A stretch of 64,000 nt of DNA, taken from the NCBI GenBank assembly GCA_965275915.1, contig CBDHYI010000007.1:62001-126000 (forward strand), given 5' to 3'. Below the pieces are notes generated by a model, which had not been told where the DNA came from, ran no database searches, and saw nothing but the letters and a program-made list of their open reading frames with translations. The position numbers were made by a program, and so were the translations under genes. This DNA comes from JBDWFY01 sp965275915. Its GTDB lineage: Bacteria > Pseudomonadota > Alphaproteobacteria > Rhizobiales > Stappiaceae. Position 1 is the first letter of the stretch. Each line of letters begins with the position of its first letter. Below are positions 51,428-59,359 of this stretch, piece by piece.

Positions 51428-52203
51428 CCATTCTCGAAGATCAGTTTGCAGGCAAAACGGCACCTGCGGTCAAACCACAGCAAGCGCGCGGAACGGCGCC
51501 GGCCTATTTCTCCGCCTGGGATCTGCATTCCTATTACGGTGAAAGCTATATCGTTCAAGGGGTCAGCTTCGACGTTCGCGAAGGTGAAATTCTTGCGCTT
51601 CTCGGGCGAAACGGCGCAGGCAAAACCTCGACGCTTCGCACCATCGCACGGATGGATGATCCCAACCTGACACATGGTGAAATCTGGCTTGATCACCAAC
51701 CGCTTCACGACATGCAGAGCTTTCAGGCCGCGCGTGTCGGCGTCGGACTTGTGCCCGAAGACCGGCGGATCATTCCCGGTCTCACGGTTCAGGAGAACCT
51801 GGAGCTCTCGCAGATCGCCGAGCCGAAAGGATGGTCGGTCGAGCGGATCTACGACCATTTTCCGCGGCTTGCAGAGCGCCGCGCGCAGGAAGCGGTGACG
51901 ATGTCCGGTGGTGAACAGCAGATGCTGGCCGTGGCACGGATCCTCGCCCGCGACATCAAGCTGTTGCTTCTGGACGAACCCTATGAGGGCCTTGCCCCGG
52001 TGATCGTTCAGGAAATCGAGCGCATTCTCGAGGGTGTCAAGGAACTCGGGATTACCACGATTATCGTCGAGCAAAATGCCGTCGCGGCGCTCAATCTCGC
52101 GGACAGGTCAGTCATTCTCGATATGGGCGAGGTCGTATTTGATGGCACCGCACAGGAGGTTCTCGACAATGAGGATCTTCGGCAGGAGTATCTCGCCATC
52201 TAG
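51424..52203 (+). CDS. HAAT-type ABC transporter ATP-binding protein, LivF-like
   Basis: Starting at GTG 51424, which overlaps the LivG-like stop, the 259-residue protein has an N-terminal extension of some 30 residues before the ATPase core (AWDLHSYYGESYIVQGVSFD). It then has Walker A GRNGAGKTST, signature TMSGGEQQMLAVARIL, Walker B LLLLDEPYEGLAP and the H-loop IIVEQNAVAAL. LivF hallmarks such as VPEDRRIIPGLTV are clear. It ends the operon; a terminator-like hairpin lies 77 bases downstream. Confidence 0.93.
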   Translation: MTILEDQFAGKTAPAVKPQQARGTAPAYFSAWDLHSYYGESYIVQGVSFDVREGEILALLGRNGAGKTSTLRTIARMDDPNLTHGEIWLDHQPLHDMQSFQAARVGVGLVPEDRRIIPGLTVQENLELSQIAEPKGWSVERIYDHFPRLAERRAQEAVTMSGGEQQMLAVARILARDIKLLLLDEPYEGLAPVIVQEIERILEGVKELGITTIIVEQNAVAALNLADRSVILDMGEVVFDGTAQEVLDNEDLRQEYLAI

Positions 52204-52279
52204 GGTGCGGCCCCATAAATGTGCTCTGAATCAAGAAAAAACAGCGTTCGGTAACGTATGCGGAACAATAATTTCTGCG

Positions 52280-52310
52280 CCCGCCGGTTGTTTCAGCCGA
52301 CGGGTTTTTT
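52280..52310 (+). terminator. Rho-independent terminator of the HAAT transporter operon
   Basis: CCCGCCGG and CCGACGGG pair with one mismatch around TTGTTTCAG and are followed by TTTTTT. It lies 77 bases after the LivF-like stop. Confidence 0.75.
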
Positions 52311-52417
52311 GTGAATCTGGACCGTATCCTCAACAGGACGGGTTCATATTGTCTCAACTTTTAGATGCAAGGTATGTCTGAGTTTAAACTCATTGTTTGA
52401 ATTTATGCGAGAAAGCT

Positions 52418-52969
52418 ATGAGGCATACGACCATAACCGCCTATGATTTCATTTCCCGTTTTAATCACTGGATCATTGCCCTGGCCGTGATTGGAATGCT
52501 GGCGTTCGGAACCTATCTGGCAGACTTCGTTCCCAGAGGTCCTGAAAAAGGCGCATTGATCAATATTCACAAGGCCATTGGCGTGCTGGTTCTGGTTTTC
52601 GGGCTCTGGCGGGTCGGCTGGCGACTTGCGCAGGGGTTTCCCGAGCCTGCGGGTCCTGCTCCCAACTGGCAGCACCTGATCGCAAAACTCACGCACTGGA
52701 TGCTCATCCTCGGCATCATTGTCATGCCTGTCTCCGGAATGATGATGTCGCTGTTTGGCGGACACGATATCAGCGTGTTCGGCCTGTTCGTTATTCCGGG
52801 CCAGGAAGAAAATCGTGCACTGTCATCCGCCGCGGGCGGCATTCATGCGATCTTCAGCAAAGTCCTGATCGCCTTCATTGTCCTGCATATTTTGGGCGCC
52901 TTGAAACATCACCTGATCGACAAGGATGCGACCCTGGTGCGTATGACATCGGGACACATACAGCGGTAA
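52418..52969 (+). CDS. Cytochrome b561-like protein
   Basis: The 183-residue membrane protein has four helices and histidines placed for two b hemes: RFNHWIIALA in helix 1, INIHKAIGVLVL in helix 2, LTHWMLILGIIVMP in helix 3 and VLHILGALKHHLID in helix 4. This is the bacterial cytochrome b561 family, which moves electrons from quinol to periplasmic partners or scavenges superoxide. ATG 52418 gives MRHTTITAYD and has a GAGAAAGCT leader; a start seven codons upstream is open. It appears to be a single gene between the ABC operon and the gluconate repressor. Confidence 0.9.
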   Translation: MRHTTITAYDFISRFNHWIIALAVIGMLAFGTYLADFVPRGPEKGALINIHKAIGVLVLVFGLWRVGWRLAQGFPEPAGPAPNWQHLIAKLTHWMLILGIIVMPVSGMMMSLFGGHDISVFGLFVIPGQEENRALSSAAGGIHAIFSKVLIAFIVLHILGALKHHLIDKDATLVRMTSGHIQR

Positions 52970-52991
52970 AAACGGGGTACGACCGTCAGCT

Positions 52992-54035
52992 TCAAGCTGC
53001 TGTATCGGTGCTCTCGCGGACGATCAGCCGCGGCGTAACCCTGATGACAGGATCATGGTCGGCCGCGCCTTCATCCCCCGTCGGCGACAGCAGGCGCTTG
53101 ACAAGCTCGGCCGCGTGGGTGCCGATCGCGCGGGCACTGACATCGACTGTCGTGATTGCAGGGATTGCATGCTCGGCAATATCGTAAGCACCGAAACCCG
53201 CGACCGCGATGTCTTCCGGAACCGAAAGTCCCTTTCGAAGACACTCTGTCATCGCACCAAAGGCCGAGAGATCGGACACACACATCACGGCCTCCGTATC
53301 AGGCCATTTTTCGAGCAGCGTCCGCATTGCCGCCGCTCCCTCCCGCATTGTGATCGGCGGCGGGCCGGACGCGATCATTCTGCTGTCCTCCAGGCCAAGC
53401 TCGCGTAAGGCCGCGACAAATCCCCGGCGGCGGTCGGCGCCCCGTGTGTCCCTGTCAGTGTCGCCGCCGATGAAACCGATCTTCGTAAATCCCAGTTCCC
53501 GGAAATGGTGAACCATCAGGCGGCCGGCTTCAGCGTTGGAAAACCCGACGACATGATCGAGCGGCTCAGGCGGAAGGTCCCAGAATTCGATCACCGGAAC
53601 ACCGGCATTTTCCAGAAGCCGCCGACATCGGTCCGTGTGCGATCCGCCGGTGACAATAATCGCCTCCGGCCGTCGCTTGAGCAGTTGTTCGATCAACCGC
53701 TCCTCCTCGGCCATATCGTAATCCGTATAGCCCAACAGGATCTGCAGCGCACTGTCGCTCAGCCCTTCCGACAGCCCTCGCAGCGTGTCGGCGAAATTGG
53801 CGTTGTTGATCGACGGAATCGTAACGGCAAGAAATCCGGTTCTGCGGGACGACAAACCCGCCGCCGAACTGTCAAGAACGTAGCCGAGCGCATCAGCGGC
53901 CTCGCGGATCCTCTTCCGGGTCGCTTCGCTGACAGATGTATTGGGCTTCAGCGCCCGGGACACCGTCATGGTGGAAACCCCGGCGGCAAGTGCCACATCG
54001 GCCATTGTCGGCGTTTTTATCGTTGGTTTTGTCAT
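52992..54035 (-). CDS. LacI-family repressor, GntR-like (gluconate regulon)
   Basis: The 347-residue protein has a LacI helix-turn-helix at the N terminus (TMADVALAAGVSTMTVSRAL, residues ~8-28, with the minor-groove hinge further on) and a periplasmic-binding-fold core (GFLAVTIPSINNANFADTL, IGFIGGDTDRDTRGADRR). It resembles GntR-type regulators that respond to gluconate or 6-phosphogluconate, and it lies beside gluconate genes. ATG 54035 follows the palindrome TGTTATCGATAACA (54048-54061), implying autoregulation; the same palindrome appears at other promoters of the region. The 27-bp frame extension to 54062 would overlap that operator. Confidence 0.9.
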   Translation of the reverse strand: MTKPTIKTPTMADVALAAGVSTMTVSRALKPNTSVSEATRKRIREAADALGYVLDSSAAGLSSRRTGFLAVTIPSINNANFADTLRGLSEGLSDSALQILLGYTDYDMAEEERLIEQLLKRRPEAIIVTGGSHTDRCRRLLENAGVPVIEFWDLPPEPLDHVVGFSNAEAGRLMVHHFRELGFTKIGFIGGDTDRDTRGADRRRGFVAALRELGLEDSRMIASGPPPITMREGAAAMRTLLEKWPDTEAVMCVSDLSAFGAMTECLRKGLSVPEDIAVAGFGAYDIAEHAIPAITTVDVSARAIGTHAAELVKRLLSPTGDEGAADHDPVIRVTPRLIVRESTDTAA

Positions 54036-54047
54036 CAATAACGTACC

Positions 54048-54061
54048 TGTTATCGATAACA
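54048..54061. promoter_or_regulatory. LacI-type operator TGTTATCGATAACA, site 1
   Basis: A perfect 14-bp palindrome just upstream of the first LacI repressor gene. The same core recurs at 56734-56747, and with one mismatch at 59320-59333 and 62735-62748, all at gluconate-region promoters. It fits the general LacI-family operator form. Confidence 0.75.
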
Positions 54062-54192
54062 TCTATCATAGGTCGCTTGAACAGAAAAGCACCTGTATAG
54101 AACCGGACCGCGGCCTACCGGCTACGGATTCTTTTCAATCCGAATTCAGAAATACCTAAGATGCGCCCGGACCATTACGACATGCAGACCGG

Positions 54193-54531
54193 TTAGTGCG
54201 ACAACAGCGGAAAACTCTGCGCCTCCGTAACATGATGATGGATTCGTCCATCAAACATCGTCATCAGTTCACCGGTCACTTCCCGTGATTTGAACCGGGC
54301 ATCGCATGCCAGCGCGCGGTCCATCGCATCCCGGTCGGGATACGAAATAGCAAGAATCAGCGGATATTCCGGTGCGCCTTCATCCCGTTCAGCGCCAAAC
54401 ATCACGCGCACTTCCTGCGCCCCGTCAAATGCAGTCCATAACGGAACGAGGTTCGTGTTGACGAACGACTGGAAGGCCTCTTTGCAGCCGTCTTTGATCG
54501 ATCCCTCGAACAGCGCGTAACGGGTAATCAT
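54193..54531 (-). CDS. Small alpha/beta-barrel-type protein of unknown function
   Basis: The 112-residue protein (YALFEGSIKDGCKEAFQSFV at the start, IHHHVTEAQSF near the end) resembles dimeric alpha-beta barrel (Dabb/EthD-like) proteins in size and in its strand-helix-strand pattern with a short alpha segment (PDRDAMDRALA). No catalytic motif is plain. It overlaps the next gene upstream by four bases (ATGA), so it is the last gene of the minus-strand gluconate operon. Such proteins accompany sugar-acid operons and could be mutarotases or stress-binding proteins, but I cannot say which. Confidence 0.65.
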   Translation of the reverse strand: MITRYALFEGSIKDGCKEAFQSFVNTNLVPLWTAFDGAQEVRVMFGAERDEGAPEYPLILAISYPDRDAMDRALACDARFKSREVTGELMTMFDGRIHHHVTEAQSFPLLSH

Positions 54532-55415
54532 TTATCATCTCCTGTATTAGGGCCTTCGAAGAATTTCATCAGCGCCGCATTGTCCGTGCCTCCCAAACCC
54601 GCGCTGGTCAGAAGACGGTGAATTTCCGCGCAGACAGCTGTCAGGGGCATTGATGTTCCCATTGCGCGCGCAAGATCCTGAACCCCGTTCAGATCTTTGA
54701 CCATGTTGTCAATGCGGCCGGTCGGCGTGTAATCCCTGACCGCCATTTTGCCCATATATTCCTGAAGGATGGCGCTGTCCGCACGTCCGCCTTTCAGGGC
54801 GCGGGGGATTGCGGTCGCATCGACCCCGGCGTCCAAAGCCAGTTGGGTGGCCTCGGCAACGGCAACAAAATTCAATGCGCACAGCACCTGATTGATGAGT
54901 TTTGTCGTCTGACCGGCGCCGCTGGGACCCATCAGCGTGAAATTGGCGCAAAGATGATTCATGACCGCTTTGGCGGTTTCAAAATCCGCCGCCTCCCCTC
55001 CGGCCATAACCGCCAGCTGGCCGACAAGCGCTTTCGGAGCGCCACCGGACAGCGGGCAGTCAAGCCAGTGCAGGTTCCGCTGGCGAGCCTCTTCCGCCAG
55101 TGCTTTCGTCGATTCAGGGTCGATCGAAGACATATCGATAATCAGTGTGTCCGGTTTGGCGCCCGCAGCGACCCCGTTTTCCCCAAACACGGCAGCCCGG
55201 ACAATGTTCGCGGCGTTCAGGCTCAGGATCACAAAACCGGCTTCCGATGCCGCCTCCGCGGCGGAAGCAGCAGCTTTCGCGCCCTTGTCGACAAGCGCCT
55301 GAACTTTCACAGTGTCCAGATCAAAAACGTGCAACTGGTTGCCGGTTTCTATCAACCGGGTCCCGATTGCACCTCCCATCACGCCGGCACCGATCAAGGC
55401 AACCGAATTACTCAT
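54528..55415 (-). CDS. 3-hydroxyisobutyrate dehydrogenase-like NAD(P)-dependent oxidoreductase
   Basis: The 295-residue protein has a Rossmann start (VALIGAGVMGGAIGTRLIETG) and the beta-hydroxyacid dehydrogenase motifs LDCPLSGGAPKA, GPSGAGQTTKLINQVLCALN with the catalytic lysine, and a helical C-terminal half. The family includes 3-hydroxyisobutyrate dehydrogenase, tartronate semialdehyde reductase (GarR) and sugar-acid reductases. In this cluster a role with a sugar acid or hydroxy-keto acid is plausible, but the substrate is not determined. It overlaps gntK by eight bases and the small barrel gene by four, so the three are translated together. Confidence 0.88.
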   Translation of the reverse strand: MSNSVALIGAGVMGGAIGTRLIETGNQLHVFDLDTVKVQALVDKGAKAAASAAEAASEAGFVILSLNAANIVRAAVFGENGVAAGAKPDTLIIDMSSIDPESTKALAEEARQRNLHWLDCPLSGGAPKALVGQLAVMAGGEAADFETAKAVMNHLCANFTLMGPSGAGQTTKLINQVLCALNFVAVAEATQLALDAGVDATAIPRALKGGRADSAILQEYMGKMAVRDYTPTGRIDNMVKDLNGVQDLARAMGTSMPLTAVCAEIHRLLTSAGLGGTDNAALMKFFEGPNTGDDK

Positions 55416-55947
55416 GAAACTTCCCCTTTAATTCCAACCGGATCGACTGCACAATCTCTTGTGTTGTGCCACTGATATCGACTGAGATGGCATCTTCATC
55501 CGCACCGGGCACTTCCAGCGCTTCGAACTGGCTGTCAAGCAGGCTGGTCGGCATGAAGTGGCCGGTTCGAGTAGACATGCGCGAAGCAATCAACGCTTTT
55601 GAGCCATCCAGATAAATAAACAGCACCGGTTCCCCGGCCGTCTTGCGAATGCGGTCCCTGTAGATCCGTTTCAGCGACGAGCAGCCGCCGATCACAACCC
55701 CTTTGCGGGCTGACAGTTCACGCGCAAAACGCTCAAGCCACGGCCAGCGATCCTCATCGGTGAGAGGCTCGCCGCGGCTCATTTTCTCGATGTTGCGCGC
55801 CGGATGATAGGTATCTCCATCCAGAAACGCCGCACCGGTTGCCGCCGCCAGTTCATTGCCAATCGTCGTCTTCCCGCAGCCGGCAACACCCATAACGACG
55901 AACAGCCGGCAGACGTCAGAGACAGGCCGTGATTCCACCATCGACAT
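55408..55947 (-). CDS. gntK: Gluconokinase
   Basis: GntK phosphorylates D-gluconate to 6-phosphogluconate with ATP. The 179-residue protein is of the GntK type with Walker A GVAGCGKTTIG (residues ~20-30), FLDGDTYHPARNIEKMSRGE, DEDRWPWLERFA, CSSLKRIYRDRIR and RTGHFMPTSLLDSQFEALE, all diagnostic. The product feeds Gnd (60.3 kb). ATG 55947 (or 55941) lies 32 bases inside the upstream SDR gene on the same strand, so translation is coupled. The two genes sit in the minus-strand operon started by the operator at 56734. Confidence 0.95.
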   Translation of the reverse strand: MSMVESRPVSDVCRLFVVMGVAGCGKTTIGNELAAATGAAFLDGDTYHPARNIEKMSRGEPLTDEDRWPWLERFARELSARKGVVIGGCSSLKRIYRDRIRKTAGEPVLFIYLDGSKALIASRMSTRTGHFMPTSLLDSQFEALEVPGADEDAISVDISGTTQEIVQSIRLELKGKFHE

Positions 55948-56689
55948 AAAGCGTGTGTCCGTTTACAAAACTCGACGCGGCACTGCTGAGAAAAACGCAC
56001 GCGCCCACCAGTTCTTCAATTTCGCCCCATCGGCCTGCCGGTGTCCGTTTCTCAAGCCAGGCACTGAATTCCGGATCGGCAACCAGGGCAGCATTAAGCG
56101 GCGTGTCGAAATATCCCGGCGCGATAGCATTAATCTGCAGTCCGTGTTTGGCCCAGTCCGTCGCCATGCCTTTGGTCAGATTCCCGACCGCGCCCTTTGT
56201 CGCCGTGTAAGGGGCAATTCCCGGCCGAGCCATCGCGGTCTGCACGGACGCAATATTGATGATCTTGCCCGCACCGCGCTTGATCATATGACGGGCCACG
56301 CTTTGGCCGACATTGAAGACAGTCGTGATATTGGTCGACAGGAGTTTTGCGAACATCGCCGGCTCAAAGTTCTCCAAAGGTGTCCGATGCTGCATGCCCG
56401 CATTATTGACAAGGATATCGATCGGGCCGGTGCTTTCCTCGAAGCCGTCAATCCGGTTGACGGTCAGTGCATGATCCGTTGCATCGAACAACAGCTCATG
56501 CACGGTCGCTCCCTCACCTCTCAGGCCTTCGGCGGCCTTCGCAAGTTTTTCCTCGTTCCGGCCATTCATGACGATCGCCGCACCGGCCTGCGACAGACCG
56601 CGAGCCAACGCATGACCGATCCCCTGCGAGGACCCCGTAATCAGCGCCGTTTTACCCGACAAATCAAACAGCTTAGTTCCCTGAGCCAA
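55916..56689 (-). CDS. gno: SDR-family gluconate 5-dehydrogenase (5-ketogluconate reductase)
   Basis: The 257-residue SDR has TALITGSSQGIGHALARGL (cofactor loop), NNAGMQHRTPLE, NIASVQTAMARPGIAPYTATK with the catalytic Ser, Tyr and Lys in order, and FVNGHTLYVDGG near the end. It matches 5-keto-D-gluconate reductase (IdnO/Gno), which interconverts 5-ketogluconate and gluconate with NADPH. I chose TTG 56689 because GGGAAGAAAAG precedes it; the open frame upstream to 57628 overlaps the opposite-strand dehydrogenase and is not real. It heads the operon with gntK, the HIBADH-like gene and the small barrel protein, and lies 44 bases from operator site 2. Confidence 0.92.
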   Translation of the reverse strand: MAQGTKLFDLSGKTALITGSSQGIGHALARGLSQAGAAIVMNGRNEEKLAKAAEGLRGEGATVHELLFDATDHALTVNRIDGFEESTGPIDILVNNAGMQHRTPLENFEPAMFAKLLSTNITTVFNVGQSVARHMIKRGAGKIINIASVQTAMARPGIAPYTATKGAVGNLTKGMATDWAKHGLQINAIAPGYFDTPLNAALVADPEFSAWLEKRTPAGRWGEIEELVGACVFLSSAASSFVNGHTLYVDGGITACL

Positions 56690-56732
56690 CTTTTCTTCCC
56701 TATCGTCTCGACAATCACTTCCGAACCTGTAT

Positions 56733-56748
56733 ATGTTATCGATAACAT
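56733..56748. promoter_or_regulatory. LacI-type operator ATGTTATCGATAACAT, site 2
   Basis: A perfect 16-bp palindrome in the divergent control region between the Gno-type SDR (minus) and the 2-hydroxyacid dehydrogenase (plus). It probably lets one repressor control both directions. Confidence 0.8.
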
Positions 56749-56782
56749 TTTGCAAGTCATTTCGGGAAAAAAGCGGACAAAA

Positions 56783-57730
56783 ATGGACAAAATCGAGATA
56801 TTGCAGTTGGGCCCCTACCCGGTATGGGACGATGAAAAGCTCCAAGCCCGCTTCACGATGCGGCAGGTTTTCGAGGCTGAAAACAAGGATGCATTTGTTG
56901 CGCAGCATGCCGCATCGGTCCGCGGCATCGCAACACGGGGAGAGATCGGAGCCGACCGCGACTTGATTGAAGCATTGCCCAATCTGGAAATCATCTCCGT
57001 CTACGGAGTCGGATTCGACAAGGTGAACCTGGAGGCCGCCCGCAAAAACAACGTCCGGGTGACCAACACGCCGGATGTGCTGACAAAGGATGTCGCTGAC
57101 CTGGGTATTGCCATGATGCTTGTTCAGGCGCGCGGAATGGTCGGAGCGGAAGACTGGGTCCGAAGCGGCAAATGGGCCAATAACGGCCTGTACGATCTCA
57201 AGTACCGGGTGCATGGAAAACGGGTCGGTATTTTGGGTCTGGGGCGCATCGGCTACGAAGTCGGCAAGCGCCTTGCCGGATTCGACATGGACATCGCCTA
57301 TACCGACCTTGCACCGCGGGACTCCGCACCTGAATGGACCTACCTCGAAAATCCGGTCGACCTTGCCCGCCATGCCGACTTCCTGTTCGTGACCCTGGCT
57401 GCATCGGCCGAAACCCGTCATGTCGTCGGACGGGACGTGCTTGCGGCTCTTGGCCCGGAAGGCATGCTGATCAACATCTCGCGGGCATCCAATATTGATG
57501 AAACCGCCCTGCTCGACGCGCTTGAAACCGGCTCCCTGGGGTCGGCCGCGCTTGATGTCTTTGAGGATGAGCCGGATATTAATCCACGCTTTCTTGCGCT
57601 TGAGAACATTCTGCTGCAACCCCACCACGCATCAGGAACCTTTGAAACCCGGAAAGCCATGGGGCAACTGATGTACGACAATCTGGCCGCTCACTTTGAC
57701 GGTCGAAATCTTTTGACGCCCGTTGTTTAA
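56783..57730 (+). CDS. 2-hydroxyacid dehydrogenase (GhrB-like, probable 2-ketogluconate reductase)
   Basis: The 315-residue protein belongs to the D-isomer-specific 2-hydroxyacid dehydrogenases. It has the N-terminal catalytic domain IISVYGVGFDKVNLEAARKN, TNTPDVLTKDVADLGIAM, the NAD loop VGILGLGRIGYEVGKRLAGF, INISRASNIDETALLDAL with the catalytic Arg, FEDEPDIN (Glu) and LQPHHASGTFETR (His). Members reduce glyoxylate, hydroxypyruvate and 2-ketogluconate. In this gluconate cluster 2-ketogluconate to gluconate is the likely job. ATG 56783 follows GCGGACAAAA with operator site 2 just before it. IdnD follows ten bases later. The long frame back to 55856 is coincidental. Confidence 0.9.
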   Translation: MDKIEILQLGPYPVWDDEKLQARFTMRQVFEAENKDAFVAQHAASVRGIATRGEIGADRDLIEALPNLEIISVYGVGFDKVNLEAARKNNVRVTNTPDVLTKDVADLGIAMMLVQARGMVGAEDWVRSGKWANNGLYDLKYRVHGKRVGILGLGRIGYEVGKRLAGFDMDIAYTDLAPRDSAPEWTYLENPVDLARHADFLFVTLAASAETRHVVGRDVLAALGPEGMLINISRASNIDETALLDALETGSLGSAALDVFEDEPDINPRFLALENILLQPHHASGTFETRKAMGQLMYDNLAAHFDGRNLLTPVV

Positions 57731-57740
57731 GGACCATCCG

Positions 57741-58775
57741 ATGCGCGCACTTGTCATTCATGAAGCCAACGACCTCAGGATCGAGGATCGGCCTGTATTG
57801 GAACCCGGCAGCGGAGAAGTTCAGGTCCGCCTTGCCGCCGGCGGTATCTGCGGGTCGGACCTGCATTACTATAATCATGGCGGGTTCGGTCCGGTAAGAC
57901 TGAAGGAACCCATGATTCTGGGCCACGAAGTTTCAGGACACATCGTTTCGATCGGCGCCGATGTCGACGGCTTTGCCGTCGGCGATCTTGTCGCAATCTC
58001 CCCGTCCCGCCCCTGCGGCCAGTGCAGATACTGTAAAGAAGGATTGCGCAATCACTGCATGAACATGCGGTTTTACGGCTCCGCCATGCCATTTCCGCAT
58101 ATTCAGGGTGCCTTTCGTGAAGTTCTCACCGCCGACGCCGATCAATGCGTGAAGGCGGACGGTCTGAGCGCCAGCGAAGCTGCGATGGCCGAGCCGCTAT
58201 CGGTCACGCTCCACGCAACGCGCAGGGCGGGCGACTTGCTGGGTAAACGCGTGCTTGTGACGGGATGCGGCCCCATCGGAACGCTGGCGATCCTCTCCGC
58301 GCGCCGGGCCGGTGCAACGGAAATCGTTGCTGTCGACATCTCTTCAGAAGCGCTCTCCTATGCGGACACGGTAGGCGCCGACCGAACCATCAACAGCGCG
58401 CAAGACACTGAGGCTCTTGCGGCGTATCAGGCAGATAAAGGCTATTTCGATGTGCTCTACGAATGTTCAGGTGCTGAAGCGGCTTTAGCTGCCGGCCTTG
58501 GAGCGCTTCGACCGCGCGGCATCATTTTGCAGCTGGGCCTCGGCGGAGACATGACCCTGCCGATGATGCAGATCACCGGAAAGGAACTCGATTTGAGAGG
58601 TTCGTTCCGTTTCCATGAGGAGTTTGAGACAGCCGTCCGACTGATGCAGTCCGGGCTCATCGATGTGAAGCCGCTGATTTCGCACACGTTGCCACTGGAA
58701 GAGGCCGTCTCAGCATTTGACATCGCCTCCGATCGCAGGCAATGCATGAAAGCCCTGATCGCCTTTTCCGAATAG
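57741..58775 (+). CDS. idnD: L-idonate 5-dehydrogenase
   Basis: The 344-residue zinc alcohol dehydrogenase has GGICGSDLHYYNHGGFG (catalytic Cys37), GHEVSGH (His62, Glu63), the structural-zinc cysteines in CGQCRYCKEGLRNHC (about residues 94-108), VLVTGCGPIGTLAI as the NAD loop, and YECSGAEAAL. These match L-idonate 5-dehydrogenase, which oxidises L-idonate to 5-ketogluconate. That product is reduced by the Gno-type SDR nearby, so the neighbours form the idonate-to-gluconate route. ATG 57741 follows AAGGACCATCCG, ten bases after the hydroxyacid dehydrogenase. Confidence 0.94.
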   Translation: MRALVIHEANDLRIEDRPVLEPGSGEVQVRLAAGGICGSDLHYYNHGGFGPVRLKEPMILGHEVSGHIVSIGADVDGFAVGDLVAISPSRPCGQCRYCKEGLRNHCMNMRFYGSAMPFPHIQGAFREVLTADADQCVKADGLSASEAAMAEPLSVTLHATRRAGDLLGKRVLVTGCGPIGTLAILSARRAGATEIVAVDISSEALSYADTVGADRTINSAQDTEALAAYQADKGYFDVLYECSGAEAALAAGLGALRPRGIILQLGLGGDMTLPMMQITGKELDLRGSFRFHEEFETAVRLMQSGLIDVKPLISHTLPLEEAVSAFDIASDRRQCMKALIAFSE

Positions 58776-58856
58776 AGCCTCCGGACCCCATGCCGAGGAG
58801 GGGTAAAAGCTGTTACTGCCCACGACCCGAGTGCCCTGTCACATGCTAACGCGGTT

Positions 58857-59279
58857 CTAATCGATGTCCTCAAGACCGACGGCCGCAAGTGCCGCCCTTG
58901 CCACCGCGATATCCTCTTCGCCCGTGCCGGACCCAACGCCGATGCCGCCAAGGACGGCTCCGTTCTTTTTGATCGGCAATCCACCGGGTAACCCTGTCAC
59001 ATCTCCGCCTGTCGCCGCAGCAATTGCCGAGCGAACCATCTCGGGAACCGATGCGCTCGGGCCTCCGATTGACGCTGCCGTTCGTGCTTTGGCAAGAGCG
59101 CTTTTTCTGCTGAGAAACTTGGCCCCGGTCATGCGAATTTCCCCAAGGAGTTCACCACTGGCATCGACAATGACAATACATTGCGGACGCTCGATTTCCT
59201 CTGCTTTGGCAATGCCGCTCCGCAACATCTCCATGACGGCGGCATGCGTCAAAGCAGGACGCTGTTCAGTCCAGTTCAT
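58857..59279 (-). CDS. GlcG/HbpS family heme-binding-like protein
   Basis: The 140-residue protein begins MNWTEQRPALTHAAVMEM and has RPQCIVIVDASGELLGEIRM, LSRKSALAKARTAAS and GLPGGLPIKKNGAVLGGIGVGSGTGEEDI, the GlcG/HbpS (DUF336) pattern. Members occur in glycolate and sugar-acid operons; a heme or redox-sensing role is known for HbpS, but most are uncharacterised. ATG 59279 follows GAGGAGATACCGC, an ideal ribosome site. It is divergent from the SMP-30 gene and shares operator site 3, so it is probably part of the regulon. Confidence 0.88.
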   Translation of the reverse strand: MNWTEQRPALTHAAVMEMLRSGIAKAEEIERPQCIVIVDASGELLGEIRMTGAKFLSRKSALAKARTAASIGGPSASVPEMVRSAIAAATGGDVTGLPGGLPIKKNGAVLGGIGVGSGTGEEDIAVARAALAAVGLEDID

Positions 59280-59319
59280 GCGGTATCTCCTCGATCTGTC
59301 TTGCCGTTCCCGCACCATG

Positions 59320-59333
59320 TGATATCGATAACA
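59320..59333. promoter_or_regulatory. LacI-type operator TGATATCGATAACA, site 3
   Basis: Matches the site 1 palindrome with one mismatch and lies between the divergent GlcG-like and SMP-30 genes. Confidence 0.65.
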
Positions 59334-59359
59334 CGACCAGAAAACAAGGAAACGTCACG

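Noticed and set aside
55856..56782. N-terminal extension of the 2-hydroxyacid dehydrogenase frame
   Set aside because: It is antisense to the Gno-type SDR and crosses operator site 2. The conserved start is ATG 56783.
56690..57628. N-terminal extension of the Gno-type SDR frame
   Set aside because: The extension lies antisense to the hydroxyacid dehydrogenase gene and has no family character. TTG 56689 with a good ribosome site explains the real start.
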